Assembly: GCA_039707465.1 (NCBI GenBank)
Contig: CM077644.1
Span: 139,112,962-139,176,961 of the forward strand
Direction of reading: 5' to 3'
DNA length: 64,000 bases
Source: Rhabdophis nuchalis
Taxonomy: Eukaryota; Chordata; Lepidosauria; Squamata; Natricidae
Part shown: positions 20,721-32,258 of the stretch, piece by piece
Layout: every line of letters starts with the position of its first letter
Position numbering within the stretch: position 1 is the first letter of the stretch
Translations under genes and position numbers: made by a program
The notes under the pieces: model-generated
What the model saw: the letters and a program-made list of their open reading frames with translations, nothing else
What the model was told of the DNA's origin: nothing
The model's database searches: none

Positions 20721-21970
20721 ATTTCAGATAACAGTTGAAAGGATAAGAGCAGCAAGGGAAGAAGAATGATGTAACTAAGAAGAACTTTCTGAAGAAGGAT
20801 GGAATAGCATCAGGATCAGGAAGGTATATTCATGCAGAGGTATAAGGAAATGGAAGGTATTTGATCAGATGAAAGATAAAGTTAAGGACCTTGTACTGAG
20901 CTTGAGATTAGAGAAGCAACTGAAATGGCCATTTCCCTGCTGCTTTGCTTGTAATTTTCTCAGGAGCATAAGTCTGGAACAAATGGCCAAAATCTTATTT
21001 TGCTATTACTGTTGTAATGATTTTTTAAACGCATATTTCATTTATATTTTAAAATCTTGTTGTAAGTCACCAGATGCAGACAGAAAGATGGGATGCAAAA
21101 ATTAACGGTGAATTTTATGCTAGTTTCAGGGAACCCTTTGATTTATGACGGAAAGGAACATTATATCAGAGAGATGTAAAAATGGCTTTCACAGAATTGA
21201 TTTCAGTTTAGGTTCATCACAAATATCTGTGATTATTCTGCTCACATAGTCCAAATGGCATATTTGCAACATGCCTAAGGATGCAATTCTGTACTGAAGA
21301 GCAACTGTCTGAATGATCTTGGGAAGCAGCAAAAGGGTCATTCTGCTCGTGTAGACAGAGCTATGCTGGCACATATTGCCAGTGAAATTGCCCTGAAGGT
21401 CCCCAGTTCATTGCCCCCATGTAGCTATTTTTCCAACACGATGCCACAGAAATGCCACAAATATGTTACAAATATACCTCTAAATATATCAACAGACCTT
21501 TTACTCTCAGTGAAGCCAAAAGAAGAAAGAAGTCTAAAGACACTGCTTCATTAGAACATTATACTATTGTTGTGAGTATCAGCAGCAATATACTACATAT
21601 ACTACGGCAACTGGTGACATTGAGCTATGGGCAGCCATCTTAGTGAGTAAATGAGGACATGAGTGGAAACTCATCAAATGGCTGATGTATGGTCAGAACC
21701 GTCTGCTCAGCAGCTGTGGATAATAAAACCAAAGTCACCTCTACACAGCAACTAAATAAATGCCAAGGCAGGGAAAGAAATGCCTTTGTAGAGGAAAGAG
21801 AAGCCAGTATTGCATCAGACTATTGGGTGAAACTGTTCCACCTGGAATGGGAAAAGACAAATTATGAGGCGAATAACAACATTCTCATTATACCAACTTT
21901 TTCCCACCTGCCATCAATTATCCATACATGCAGGAGACGGCATTTTTGAAGCAAAGATTTATGTAAATCA
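20721..21970. other. Intergenic; nothing recognised
   Basis: No supported gene, RNA gene or repeat. Confidence 0.4.
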
Positions 21971-22195
21971 GCATTCCTTAAACCTTTTTTCCCCCTCTCA
22001 GGGCCCTTTCCCACTTTTTAAAAATTATAGAGGACCCCAAAAGAGCTTTGGTTTCTATGGGTTATGTTACAAGTGGTACGTAATATTGTGTTATACTTTA
22101 ATGTAAGCTGGCAAATACTTTTGATTTCAAAGACCCCTGAGAGGGTCTTGCGAAACCCCCAGGGATTCTAGGACCACATTTTAGGACTGGTCTAG
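21971..22195. mobile_element. Decayed hAT MITE (old Charlie-like)
   Basis: The pattern CAGCATTCCTTAAACC ... GAGGACCCCAAAAGAGCTTTG ... GAGAGGGTCTTGCGAAACCCC ... GGACCACATTTTAGGACTGG is that of an ancient tetrapod hAT non-autonomous family. Ends are eroded and no duplication is readable. Confidence 0.55.
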
Positions 22196-22823
22196 ATCAG
22201 CCGACCAGCTTATGGACCTGAAAAAGGAAGAAGACAGTGATTCAATATCCTTATCTGGGAGGCAAATGCACCAACAACTTTCTGTATAATGGACAAGATC
22301 AGAGAATGGACATTTAGAGCTTAAAAATAAGACAGCTGGACATACCAGAAGCTCCCTCTCTAAGAATAACTATCTTGGCAGCTAACTAATCCAAGAGAGA
22401 CTAAAAGACTCTATCAGTAACCATGAGACAACCTGTGTAATATTCCATCTTCTCCCTTAACGCTCACCTCTCTTTTGAGCTATTGGTCAAAAACATTATG
22501 AAGTAGAATAAAGGGACTGGTTGAAGGAATTAAAAACAGATTAAACTTTGTTCATGCACCATGTTTTGTATTGTCTCTCTCATCTCCGGCAATAATACAA
22601 TAGTTTAATATATTTAATATATTTAGGTGATTTGTTATTTGATAAGATAGGACTGGGGCACGAGTACTGTATTGCTTCTGAACATTTTCTCACCCTTCAC
22701 AAATACTGTGTCCATAACAGGGGACTCTCCAGCTGTTCTGTATCTCTTGACTTAATTGTATACTTCTAGAAAATATTTTCCATATTGCTTGTCATGTATT
22801 CCATATCCAGGTGGTGTAGAATA
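22196..22823. other. Intergenic; nothing recognised
   Basis: No supported feature apart from a TTTAATATATTTAATATATTT run near 22602-22625. Confidence 0.4.
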
Positions 22824-23201
22824 CACATAGTTCTTGATTTATGACCAAATTGAGCCCAAATTTCTATTGCTAAATGAGATAGTTGTTAGGTGAGTGTTGC
22901 CCTATTTTATGGTCTTTTTTTGTCACAGCTGTTAAGTTAATCACCACAGTTGTTAATTTCTTATGTGAATGTGGTTTCTCCGTTGACTTTGCTTGTCAGA
23001 CGGTCACAAAATGTGATCACATAATCCCAGAACACTACAATCTTTATACACGAGTCAGTTGCCAAGCATCTGAAGTTTGATCATGTGACATAGGGATGCT
23101 GCAATGGTCATAAGTGTGAAAATGATCCTAAGTCACTTTTTTCCGTGCTGTTATAAGTTCAAATAGTCACTAATGAACTGTTATAAATCATGGACTACCT
23201 G
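22824..23201. mobile_element. Mariner-like MITE, same family as 11167-11542
   Basis: Ends CACATAGTTCTTGATTTATG and ATAAATCATGGACTACCTG are inverted repeats flanked by TA on both sides. The interior matches the 11167 copy in reverse orientation (GTTAAGTTAATCACCACAG against CTGCAGTGATTCACTTAAC). Confidence 0.78.
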
Positions 23202-24095
23202 TAATAAGATCCCAATATCAACATGCATTATAAATAAGAACAAGTGTAACTATATAGCATAATAAGTAGCCATAAATTAAAGCATTAATCTTCACAAATT
23301 TCTAGCAGTTGAATTTTTTAAAAGCTTTCTGCATATGCCTGAACTGCAACTGAGTCAGCAGTTACTCTGTTTCTGGGGAAAGCTATTCTAGAAAGTGGAC
23401 ATGACAAGAGCAGAACTACACCAGAACCACAATAGGATCTAGGCTGTTCTTCATGGGAGGATGGAAAATCTTAAATATTCTGCTCCAATTTTTTAAGGTA
23501 ATTTCAGCCTTATATGAGAGCAAACCAGCAGTTCTCTCAGGGGTGCTTTATATGGTTGCAGCAAGGCAAAATACAATCTCATCTCTGCAGCTTGCACCAG
23601 CTGCAGCTTCCAGATTTTACATAAAAGCAGTCTTATCTAGAGCACCTTGCAACAACAGAGCGGAGAGGTTACCATCTGTCAACCTTCTGAGGTAGCCATG
23701 TTCGGAAACAGAGCAAGGATTTCAGGAACACCACTTTACTATGCTAGGGTACAACAAAATCTTGAAATATCTGTAGGAAGTTAGCACCCAGCTCTCTCCT
23801 AGAAAAATGAAACATCCTGGGAAATACTGAAAAGGCAGAATATTCTATTTCCCTGGATCAGATATGGAGGAACATGTTTTTAGGCAGGAAACAGACTCAC
23901 TCTTAATAGCCACCACTTTCCTTAATGGGCCATTAAAATGCCCCAGCCAGTCTATTCTACATAACAATGAGTTTCCCCCCTTCAGCTCCAGGGTGATGGG
24001 ATTAAGGCATGATAGTATTAGCCCTTTACCCATCCTACCATTGGGCACCTAGGAAAAAGCATTGCTCAATCAAACTTGGTCTCAAGACAGCCTAC
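23202..24095. other. Intergenic; nothing recognised
   Basis: No supported gene or repeat, although this stretch could belong to the LTR-like region that follows. Confidence 0.35.
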
Positions 24096-24260
24096 AGAGT
24101 TGCCCCTGCATGCCCCAGGGAAGTCTGACAACCAATCAGAATACATTTCCTACACAGGAACAGGAAACAGAGAGGTGCGGCCGAACAGAGTATAAAAAAC
24201 CCAGCAAGCCCTTTCTTTGCTCGCTTCTCTTCTTCTTCACCCAACATTGAAGCATGTGAT
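24096..24260 (+). promoter_or_regulatory. Core-promoter-like segment, possibly from an LTR
   Basis: A CCAATCAGA box (24132-24140) is followed about 55 bp later by TATAAAAAA (24191-24199). A TTTCTTTGCTCGCTTCTC run comes next, the usual order in a retroviral U3/R border. No second LTR, primer site or gag/pol sequence is visible nearby, so a chance arrangement is possible. Confidence 0.3.
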
Positions 24261-24572
24261 CCCCTTTTCTGTTCAGGACTCAAGTCATGTGGTGCTGTCC
24301 ACCGTTAAACCATCTTTCCAAGAAGCCTCCATGTCTCCAGTGTCTTTTTCCCCACTTGGAGCCAAACCCAGAAGGACATTTCTTCCAACATTTCTCTCTA
24401 CCCCTCTGATGCCAAACAGATTCAAAACAAAGTTATTTCAAGCTTCTTTCTCATACCTTTTCCTGTCTCAGGACTGAGTTGTCATTTAGTTTCTTCTGAT
24501 GGCTTTTGTCCTTCTTTATCAAGGTTGCATCTTCACTTCTCTATATCAACACGTCGACCATAGAGCCTAACG

Positions 24573-24975
24573 CAGGGGTGGGCTTCAAAATTTTTAGCAA
24601 GGGGTTCTCTGCCTGGTTGCTAGGTGGGCGTGGCCATGGTGGGCATGGCTTAGTCAGCCTCCTGCACCATGGTGGGGAGCCATTTTTGCCCTCCCCGGGC
24701 TCTGGAGGCTTTCCTCAAGCCTCCGGGAGGACAAAAAAGGCCACCCCAGGCTTCCGAAGTCCATTCAAGCTTCCGGTAGGCCTGTTGTTCACCCTCCCCA
24801 AGCCTCCACACACCCTGCACTTACCTGCATCCAAAACGGGCTGTGTGAGGACTCCTGGGAGCAGCAGGGTGGGGTGGGCATGGCCAGCCTGAAGTGGGAT
24901 TTATGGGTTTTCTGAATTGCACAGAATCTTAGCTAGAGGTTCTCCCAAATCCCTGCGAACCCCCGGCAGCCTACA
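24573..24975. mobile_element. hAT-type MITE (CAGGGGTGGGCTTC end), right border uncertain
   Basis: The left end CAGGGGTGGGCTTCAAAATT is clear. The middle contains TTTTTGCCCTCCCCGGGCTC and GGAGGCTTTCCTCAAGCC, a module also present in the element at 12085-13165. No clean right terminus or duplication was found. The open frame 24506-24892 runs through it and is not a gene. Confidence 0.6.
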
Positions 24976-25056
24976 GTTATTCCTGATTGGGCCAAAGCCA
25001 ATATTACCAATGAAACCTGTCAACACAGATCCTTCAGTTCACCTCAGCTTCCTACC

Positions 25057-25188
25057 TGACCCTTTCTCAACCTTAGCGATTTTAAGTCCTGTGAACTTCA
25101 ACTCCCAGAATCCCCCAGTCAGCTGGCTGGGGAATTCTGGGAGTTGAAGTCCACAGAACTTAAAAGTTGCCAAGGTTGAGAAAGACTG
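25057..25188. mobile_element. Hairpin hAT MITE, left terminus eroded
   Basis: Arms CTTTCTCAACCTTAGCG and CCAAGGTTGAGAAAGACTG with the shared central palindrome. The left CAGTG is mutated, so no duplication can be read. Confidence 0.8.
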
Positions 25189-27003
25189 CTTTAGATGGAA
25201 TCTGATAGGCTTTGTGGGTGTCTAGATCAGGGAAGGGACTCCACAAGACCAGAACTAAGCTTTATTGAGATTATTTAAGATATCCTTGCAAGTCTGATTG
25301 TATTTTTCCTCCCCAGGGAGCCAGGGAGCAGCAGCCTGAATCCCTTCCTAATGCTACCTCCATTCCTGGGGCTCAAGGCATGCTTCTGCTATTTTTGTTT
25401 TTGTATCAGCTTCTGAATACTTCCTTCTAGGCCACATCCATGGCTCTCTACAGAACTGTATGATTATGGAACAAGCTGTTCCATCCCAATTTCTTCTCTA
25501 TTTGTCGGTGAATAATTTTACTGACACATTTTAATTAGGGTTTTATGAGGTCCGTTATACTGAGCTGGCATTCGCTTGAGTTGTCAATTATTTGCCAGTG
25601 GTTAAGGCAAATCATCCATCATCAAGACCGGTGCTGCTGGATTTATCCATAGTATTTGATCAAAAAATCTTACTACGTTCTTTTAGTTCAGTAAGTACTG
25701 TTGATCCAGTTTCTCATTGGTTTCTATTCTACATTTCCTATTGCATAAGTTTAGTTTCATGGAGAGTTCTTTGTTCTTCCATTTATCTGCAATTATTTGG
25801 GTAATAAGTATAATCTTCATTGTCATTGTACTTAAATACAATGAAATTGGTTATACAACAAAATTGGTTTGCACCTTGCCCCATTCTAACTGACCTGTGT
25901 GGATCCTAAATTCATTTAGAAATTTTCTGTGCAAATTTGGATGCTTTGTTAGGCAGTTAGTGAAGTGTACAATCAGGCTGGGCTGCAGAATTCCTCAGGC
26001 TTCTATTGGGCAAAACACCCAGTTGTGCCTTCCCATCCCTGGAGCATCTCCACTGTAGGCAGGCACTTGAGAATTACTATTTGCAAGGATATTTCTTTTT
26101 GTTTCCTTTTTCTAACAGCCATTTTCTCTCTTCTGCAGCCTCTGGGATAAACTGCAGGGTTGGGTGTGAGATGCACATGAGAGCAGAAGGGTGGTGGCTT
26201 GTAAAACAGCTGACTTCTCTTCCTTCCAAACTTCTGGGGGCCAAGGGGACATTTGCTAGAAGACAATAGGCGTCTATTCCAAAAGAGAAGCTCTAGAACT
26301 CGATATTCAGTTAGGTCTCATTGTCCTTGTTTGCACATCATCCTTTTCCCTCTGCCTTCTTCCACCTAAGACTTTCAAAGTTCCATCTCAATTGAATATT
26401 ATAAATTCCAATGTGCAAAGAGCAGAGATTACTCCCTTGAACATAATCTGTTTGCCTTTCCCCTTCTCCCTCTTTCTTCTTTTAAACTTCCCTTCAACCT
26501 TTCAAGAAAAGAGAGAAAGAAAAAAAACCCCCGATTGATCCTTCTCTCTGACATTCACATCATTAAAAAGGGGGGTGAGAGGGAAAGCGTTTCATTGTTC
26601 TGCTTGTGAACTTGTAAAAACAGAAAGAAGCTCATTTGTGAAGCAAGAGTAAACAAGAGAGTCAATAGCCCAGGTCCAAAAGACCCTGCAGGGCAATGAT
26701 TATTGCAATGCCTAGGAGTGTAAGGGGGTGGGGGTGTTTTTTTCTGGTACTGCTTCACACAGCAGCCAATCAAAGTGCAGAGGGTTGCCTATAAGGAAAT
26801 AAGCCACAGCAGGCAAAATAGACTGCGTCACTTGGGCAGAAAAATCCTACTTTGGACAGAGCAAGAATATATGGGCAGACGTTGCACTTATGGTGAGCTG
26901 GGGGAAAAGTGAGGTCACACATGTTGGATCTTATCCACTAGAAACAGTTGTTATCCTGCAGAAAGAATGGAATAACTTGGGACCAGTATACATGCCACTA
27001 GGT
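25189..27003. other. Intergenic; nothing recognised
   Basis: No supported gene or repeat. A purine run lies at about 26506-26530. Confidence 0.4.
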
Positions 27004-27138
27004 CAGTGTTTCTCAACCTTGACAACTTGAAGTCCTGTGGACTTCAACTCCCAGAATTCCCCAGCCAGCATAGCTGGCTGGGGGATTCTGGGAATTGAAG
27101 TCCACAGGACTTCAAGTCGTCAAGGTTGAGAAACACTG
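27004..27138. mobile_element. Hairpin hAT MITE (CAGTGTTT type)
   Basis: A near-perfect hairpin with exact 8-bp duplications CACTAGGT at 26996-27003 and 27139-27146. Confidence 0.94.
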
Positions 27139-27424
27139 CACTAGGTTCTTTAATTTCTTTTCTTTTTTTCTCCCCACCCCCTCCAATTTCAGTCCAATTT
27201 CCACAGTGACAGTATCCATGTCTATTGTTCTGCCCTGGTTTTGGATAAGAACTGCCTCAGTGGAAGTTCCAACAGGATGTGTTTACCTCCTCCTTAAACG
27301 TGAGTAAGGCTGAGCTTATTGCTTTTCATCCAGAACAATCTCCTTCCCCCTACCCCTCCTCTTCTTTTGCCTCCTTTTCTTTTTGAGACCATCAGATGTG
27401 GATATTTTCTGTGATAGAGACTTA

Positions 27425-28400
27425 CTTACTTGTTACAATAATACAATACAATACAATAGCAGAGTTGGAAGGGACCTTGTAGGTCTTCTAGTCCAACCCC
27501 CTGCATGGGCAGGAACCTTATACCATTTCAGACAAATGGCTATCTAACATCTTTTCAAAGACTTGCAGGGTTGGGGCATTCACAACTTCTGGAGGCAAGC
27601 TGTTCCAGAGGTTAATTGTTCTGTCAGGAAATTTCTCCTTAGTTCTAAGTTGCTTCTCTCCTTGATTAGTTTCCACCCATTGCTTCTTGTCCTGCCCCCA
27701 GGTGCCTTGGATAATAGTTTGACTCCCTCTTCTTTGTGGCACCCTCTGAGATATCGGAACACTGCTATCATGTCTCCCCTGGTCCTTCTCTTCATCAAAC
27801 TAGACATACCCAGCTCCTGCAACCGTTCTTCATATGTTTTAGTCTCCAGTCCCCTAATCATCTTGGTTGCTCTTCTCTGCACTCTTTCCAGAGTCTCCAC
27901 GTCTTTTCTACATCGTGGCGACCAAAACTGTATGCAGTATTCCAAGTGTGGCCTTACCAAGGCACTATACAGTGGCATTAATACTTCACGTGATCTAGAT
28001 TCTATCCCTCTGTTTATGCAGCCTAGAACTGTGTTGGCTTTTTTGGCAGTTGCTGCACACTGCTGGCTCATATTTAAATGGTTGTCCACTAGGATTCCAA
28101 GATCCCTCTCACAGTTGCTACTATTGAGCAAGGTACCACCTATACTGTACCTGTGCATTTGGTTTTTCTTGCCTAAATGTAGAACCTTACTTTTTTCACA
28201 ATTGAATTTCATTTTATTAGATAGTGCCCAATGTTCAAGTTTGTCAAGATCCTTCTGTATCTTAAGCCTATCTTCTGGAGTGTTGGCTATTCCTGCCAGC
28301 TTGGTGTCATCTGCAAATTTGATGAGTTCCCCATTTATCCCCCCCATCCAAATCATTGATGAAGATGTTATTACTTGTTTGTTATTCACTCCATTCTATA
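27425..28400 (-). mobile_element. CR1 LINE, 5'-truncated, minus strand
   Basis: The element covers the end of the CR1 reverse transcriptase plus the 3' UTR. On the minus strand the UTR reads GGTTGGACTAGAAGACCTAC, AAGGTCCCTTCCAACTCTG and then a tail of ATTGT repeats (27441-27462). The 5' border near 28400 is just upstream of the catalytic FADD motif. Confidence 0.88.
27580..28389 (-). pseudogene. CR1 reverse transcriptase C-terminal fragment
   Basis: The 269-codon frame carries the catalytic box as KFADDTKLAG, then FNCEKSKVLHLG (motif D region), SALVRPHLEYCIQFWSP, VQRRATKMIRGLE and the RRTRGDMIAVFRYLRG block typical of the CR1 C-terminus. The final NSLPPEVVNAPTLQVFEKML segment continues in another frame (27518-27742), so one frameshift is present near the end. 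The endonuclease and RT motifs A and B are missing, so it cannot be active. An overlapping 293-codon plus-strand frame is its shadow. Confidence 0.9.
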
Positions 28401-28673
28401 GCTGCCCAACTCAACCAAATGGGCTGCTTACAATTTTAAAATAATTAAAACGATTTTAAAAAGCAGTAAAACAATAAAAACATCTACAAAATTTTTAAAA
28501 AATCAGTACTCATCATCAATAAGGATTTTTAAAAAGTCTTTAATCAATTAAAAAAACAACCCAGGATCCTGTACTTTTCATCTTCTAAATATTGGAAAAT
28601 ACATTTGTATCTTTTTAAACAGCTAAGCAGTCAGCTAGGAAATGTTGGCCTCTTAATGCTCATAAGCCTAAGG

Positions 28674-28808
28674 CAGGGGTCTGCAAAGTCGGCTCTTTTA
28701 AGACTGGTGGACTTCAATTCCCAGAATCCCCCAGCCAGCATAGCTATCTGGGGAATTCTTGGAGTTGAAGTCCACCAGTCTTAAAAGAGCCGACTTTGCA
28801 GACCCCTG
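28674..28808. mobile_element. Hairpin hAT MITE (CAGGGGTCTGC type)
   Basis: Exact 8-bp duplications GCCTAAGG lie at 28666-28673 and 28809-28816. Its arms (AAGTCGGCTCTTTTAAGAC) identify the same subtype as the deleted copy at 2023. Confidence 0.93.
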
Positions 28809-29049
28809 GCCTAAGGGATGCCTCACCTGGTCTCCTGCAATAGCTTTTTGGTAAAAAAATATCTGTGCTCTGTCTTCTGGTTTGTATGGTCCTGGATCTA
28901 CTTCCAATTAATCTCTATTTCTTTCCATCAACAGTCTTCAGAAGCATTACTTTTTAAAATTGTTGGCACTTATGTCCTGGGTCAGGCATACTTAGTATTT
29001 CAATAATTTTAGAAAATTTATGCTTCTGTGTTCTCAGCTCATATCCCAA

Positions 29050-29815
29050 AAGGTGCTTTTTCAGGAGTCAACCAGACTTCCTTGTTTTGTCTTTGAAGAT
29101 ATTTCGCTTCTCATCCAAGAAGCTTCTTCAGCTCTGATGGGATAGTGGGGAACAGGAGCATTTATATTCCTTACAGACAGCTGGTCATTTGCATCCTTTT
29201 AGAGGGTCATTGAAGCACTTGGAGGTTTATGTGTGTCCTTAGGGTCACCTGAGAAGGGCTCCTGGTTCCTGTAGTCTCCAATTATTTTCTCTGGAAATCC
29301 ATTCTGACTCCCACACCATTTAAAGGGTGTTCATGCCAAATTGTATAGATAAAATTCTGTAGAGATTCTCAATCATCCTGGTCAAGGTTGTGCCAAAGGT
29401 GCTTTTTCAGTAGGCAACTGGGTTTTCTTGTTTTTTTCCTTCTTAAGCTTAAGGAAATGTCTTCAAAGAAAAAGGAATGCAAGGAATATAAATCCTTCTA
29501 TTCCCCACTATCCTGTCAGGGCAGAAGAAGCTTCTGGGATGAGAAGCGAAACATCTTAAAGAACAAAAAAGAAAGTCCAGTTGTCTACTGAAAAAGCACC
29601 TTTGGAACAACCGTGATCTAGATCAGGGGTCTCCAACCTTGGCAACTTTAAGATTTGTGGACTTCAACTCTCAGAATTACTCAGCCAGCTTTGCTGGTTG
29701 AGGAATTCTGGGAGTTGAAGTCCACAAATCTTAAAGTTGCCAAGGTTGGAGACCCCTGATCTAGATGGCTGAGAATCTCTACAGATGCTCAGCTCATATA
29801 TGCAATCAAGGCCAT
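29050..29815. mobile_element. Inverted Penelope-like 3' ends (putative)
   Basis: Motifs such as CGCTTCTCATCCAAGAAGCTT and GTGCTTTTTCAGTAGGCAAC occur reversed at 29050-29180 and 29360-29450. They occur forward at 29515-29615 (AAGCTTCTGGGATGAGAAGC, CTGAAAAAGCACCTTTGG). The phrase is one I associate with 3' ends of GIY-YIG Penelope-like elements in reptiles. The family name is recalled, not tested. No RT coding remains. A hairpin MITE interrupts it at 29624. Confidence 0.45.
29624..29758. mobile_element. Hairpin hAT MITE inside the Penelope-like tail
   Basis: Exact 8-bp duplications ATCTAGAT lie at 29616-29623 and 29759-29766. Removing it rejoins the host phrase GTGATCTAGATGGCTGAGAA. Confidence 0.94.
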
Positions 29816-30324
29816 TTCAGAATGGCCCTTCCTATCTAGTTCCTACCCTTTGGAATGCAAGGCCCTACAATCGGAGTCCAGTCTCCTGAGGTTTAGAAAA
29901 AGACATCTCTAAAGTTGTGACTGGATTTGATAGAGATTTAAATTATGGTACTCTGGGATTAGCAAATGTTTTAGATTGATTATTACATTATAATACTGTT
30001 GGTACCAATCAATACTGCGTTATATTTTTATTGCCTTTTTCATATTGCGCTTAGGTATCACATTGCACTTAATGTAAGTGCTATACATCGAATACTAATA
30101 CTAGCTCATCTAGGCGAGGAAAATTCCTTATTTCCTGGACTGGGAAGTCAACCATCTGCAGTACCTCCATAGAAACCACTCAGAAAGCTCACCCTAGCCC
30201 CATCCACTTCACCAGGCATGTCCATAATCTTCCATAATTGAGCTATGACACAAACATTTTGTAAGGAATCTCTGGGATATTCTTCAATATCTTCAAATGA
30301 CAATTCCAGGGGTTTCATGTAAAC
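29816..30324. other. Intergenic; nothing recognised
   Basis: No supported feature. Confidence 0.4.
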
Positions 30325-31837
30325 CAGTGGTGTCCAAACTTTTTTCAAAGAGGGCCAGATTGGATGAAGTGAACATGGTGGAGGGCCGAACATTTTTCCG
30401 AACATTCTTTGAACCATTACAATTAAATGCAAATAAATTATTTTATGCCAAGTTAATTGCAAATGACATACTTTTCATTTCATAACATTAAGATCAACTG
30501 ACAGTTGAGTTTTCACAACGTATTGAAAATAAATTTAAAAAAACCTTACCTACCTCTTTCTCTCTTTCTTCCTCTCTCTCTCTCCATTTCTCTCGCTCTT
30601 TCTCTCTTTCTCTCTCTCTCTTTTTCTCTTTCTTTCTGTCTCTCTTTCTCTCTCTCTCTTTCTTCCTCTCTCGCTCTCTCTCCATTTCTCTCGCTCTTTC
30701 TCTCTTTCTTTCTCTCTCTCTTTTTCTCTTTCTTTCTGTCTCCCTTTCTCTCTCACTCTCTCTCTCTCTTTCTCTCTCTTTCTTCCTCTCTCTCTCTCCA
30801 TTTCTCTCTCTCTCTTTCTCTTTCTTTCTGTCTCTTTCTCTCTCTCTTTTTTTCTCTTTCCTTCTCTTTCTCTTTCTTTCTCTCTTTCTCTTTCTCTCTT
30901 TCTCTCTGTCACTCTGTGTGTGTCTGTCTGTCTGTCTGTCTGTCTCTCACTCACTTAATCAGTCTCTATCTGTCTCTCCCTCCCTCTCTCTGTCTCTCCC
31001 TCCCTGTCTCTGTGTGTGTCACTCTCTCTGATTCTCTCCCTCCCTCCCTCTCTCTGTATGTCTGTCTCTCTCTCTTTCCCCGTCTGTCTCGGATTCAATC
31101 CGATTCCGATTCATTCTCTATCTGTGTCTCTCTCCGTCTCTCTCCCTCCCTCTCTTTCTCTCTGTCTCTCTGTCTTTCCCTCCCTCCCCTTCTGTCTCTC
31201 TCTGTGTCTGTCAGTCACTCCCTCGCCACTCGCGGCGGGCGAGGGAGCAGGCGGGGTGAGCACCCAAGGCTACCGTCATCTTAAGCACCACCGAGGCTGT
31301 CGCCCGGCAGGGGCGTCAGGCAGGGAAGCCGGTCGCGTCTCCATCGCGGCTCCCTCCGGCAGGCACCATGGCTTACGTTCTGAGGCCGCATGTCCGTCTT
31401 CCCTGCCTGATGCCCCTGCCGGGCGACCTTGTGCGGCGGGAGCTGCACGTTCTGGGGCTGCGTGGCTGGGAGGGAGGTGAACGCGCCAAGCAGACGTTCT
31501 GGGGCCGCGCGTTCACTTCCCTCCCAGCTTCGCAGCCCCAGAACGTGCAGCGATGGAGGCGCGACCGGCTTCCCTGACTGACGCCCCTGCCGGGCGACAG
31601 CCTCGGTGGTGCTTAAGATGACGGTAGCCTTGGGTGCTCACCCCGCCTGCTCCCTTGCCCACTGCGGGAGGAGGCGTCCGTAACCTCCGTCCACCTCCCT
31701 CCCAGCCACACAGCCCCAGAGACAGAGGGAGGAAGGGAGAGCCACATTTACACAGAGCAGGGAGGGCTGTTGGAGGGCCGTATTAAACCGACCCCCGGGC
31801 TGCAAATGGCCCCCGGGCCTGACTTTGGACATGCCTG
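30325..31837. mobile_element. 1.5-kb hAT element with pyrimidine tract and giant palindrome
   Basis: Ends CAGTGGTGTCCAAACTTTTT and GACTTTGGACATGCCTG are inverted repeats. Exact 8-bp duplications ATGTAAAC lie at 30317-30324 and 31838-31845. Inside are a roughly 650-bp almost pure pyrimidine strand (30553-31200) and a GC-rich near-palindrome (31232-31666). GGAGGGCCG near both ends belongs to long sub-terminal repeats. No transposase frame exists; the 259-codon frame is low-complexity read-through of CT repeats. Confidence 0.9.
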
Positions 31838-31845
31838 ATGTAAAC

Positions 31846-32258
31846 GTTAAAAAATATTACAAATATGCTGTTTCCTAATTTTGTCACCACATTAGTTGCA
31901 ATCAATGCTGCAAGCAAGAATGATGCTAATGGAAAATAATATTTCTGATCCTAATTCTTAGTGATGATCCAATAAGGAACCATGGTTAATGACATTACTG
32001 AGAAATCAATCAAAAGAAACAGTTTGCTTTTCTCTCTCTCTTCCCCCCCCCCTCCCCTAATAAAGGGCAGTGATTTAAAAATACATCAATAAATTTAAAA
32101 AAAAACACCAGTTGTACACGTTCATGCTGATAAAATTATCTATCTGATTAGAACTACCATGGTGACTTAGGCCAGCTCTGAAACCACACTGAATAAGATC
32201 TAGAAGCTGTGTGTGACAAACCCCTAGTTTTAGTATGGCACAACAGTGCTCCCTAGAC
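31846..32258. other. Intergenic; nothing recognised
   Basis: No supported feature; a C run lies at 32043-32055. Confidence 0.4.

Noticed and set aside
24506..24892. 128-codon frame
   Set aside because: It runs through a hAT MITE beginning at 24573 and has no family resemblance.
27563..28444. 293-codon plus-strand frame
   Set aside because: It is the antisense shadow of the CR1 reverse transcriptase on the minus strand.
30505..31284. 259-codon plus-strand and 134-codon minus-strand open frames
   Set aside because: They translate a CT-repeat tract inside a hAT element into Ser/Leu or Glu/Arg repeats; low complexity, not a gene.
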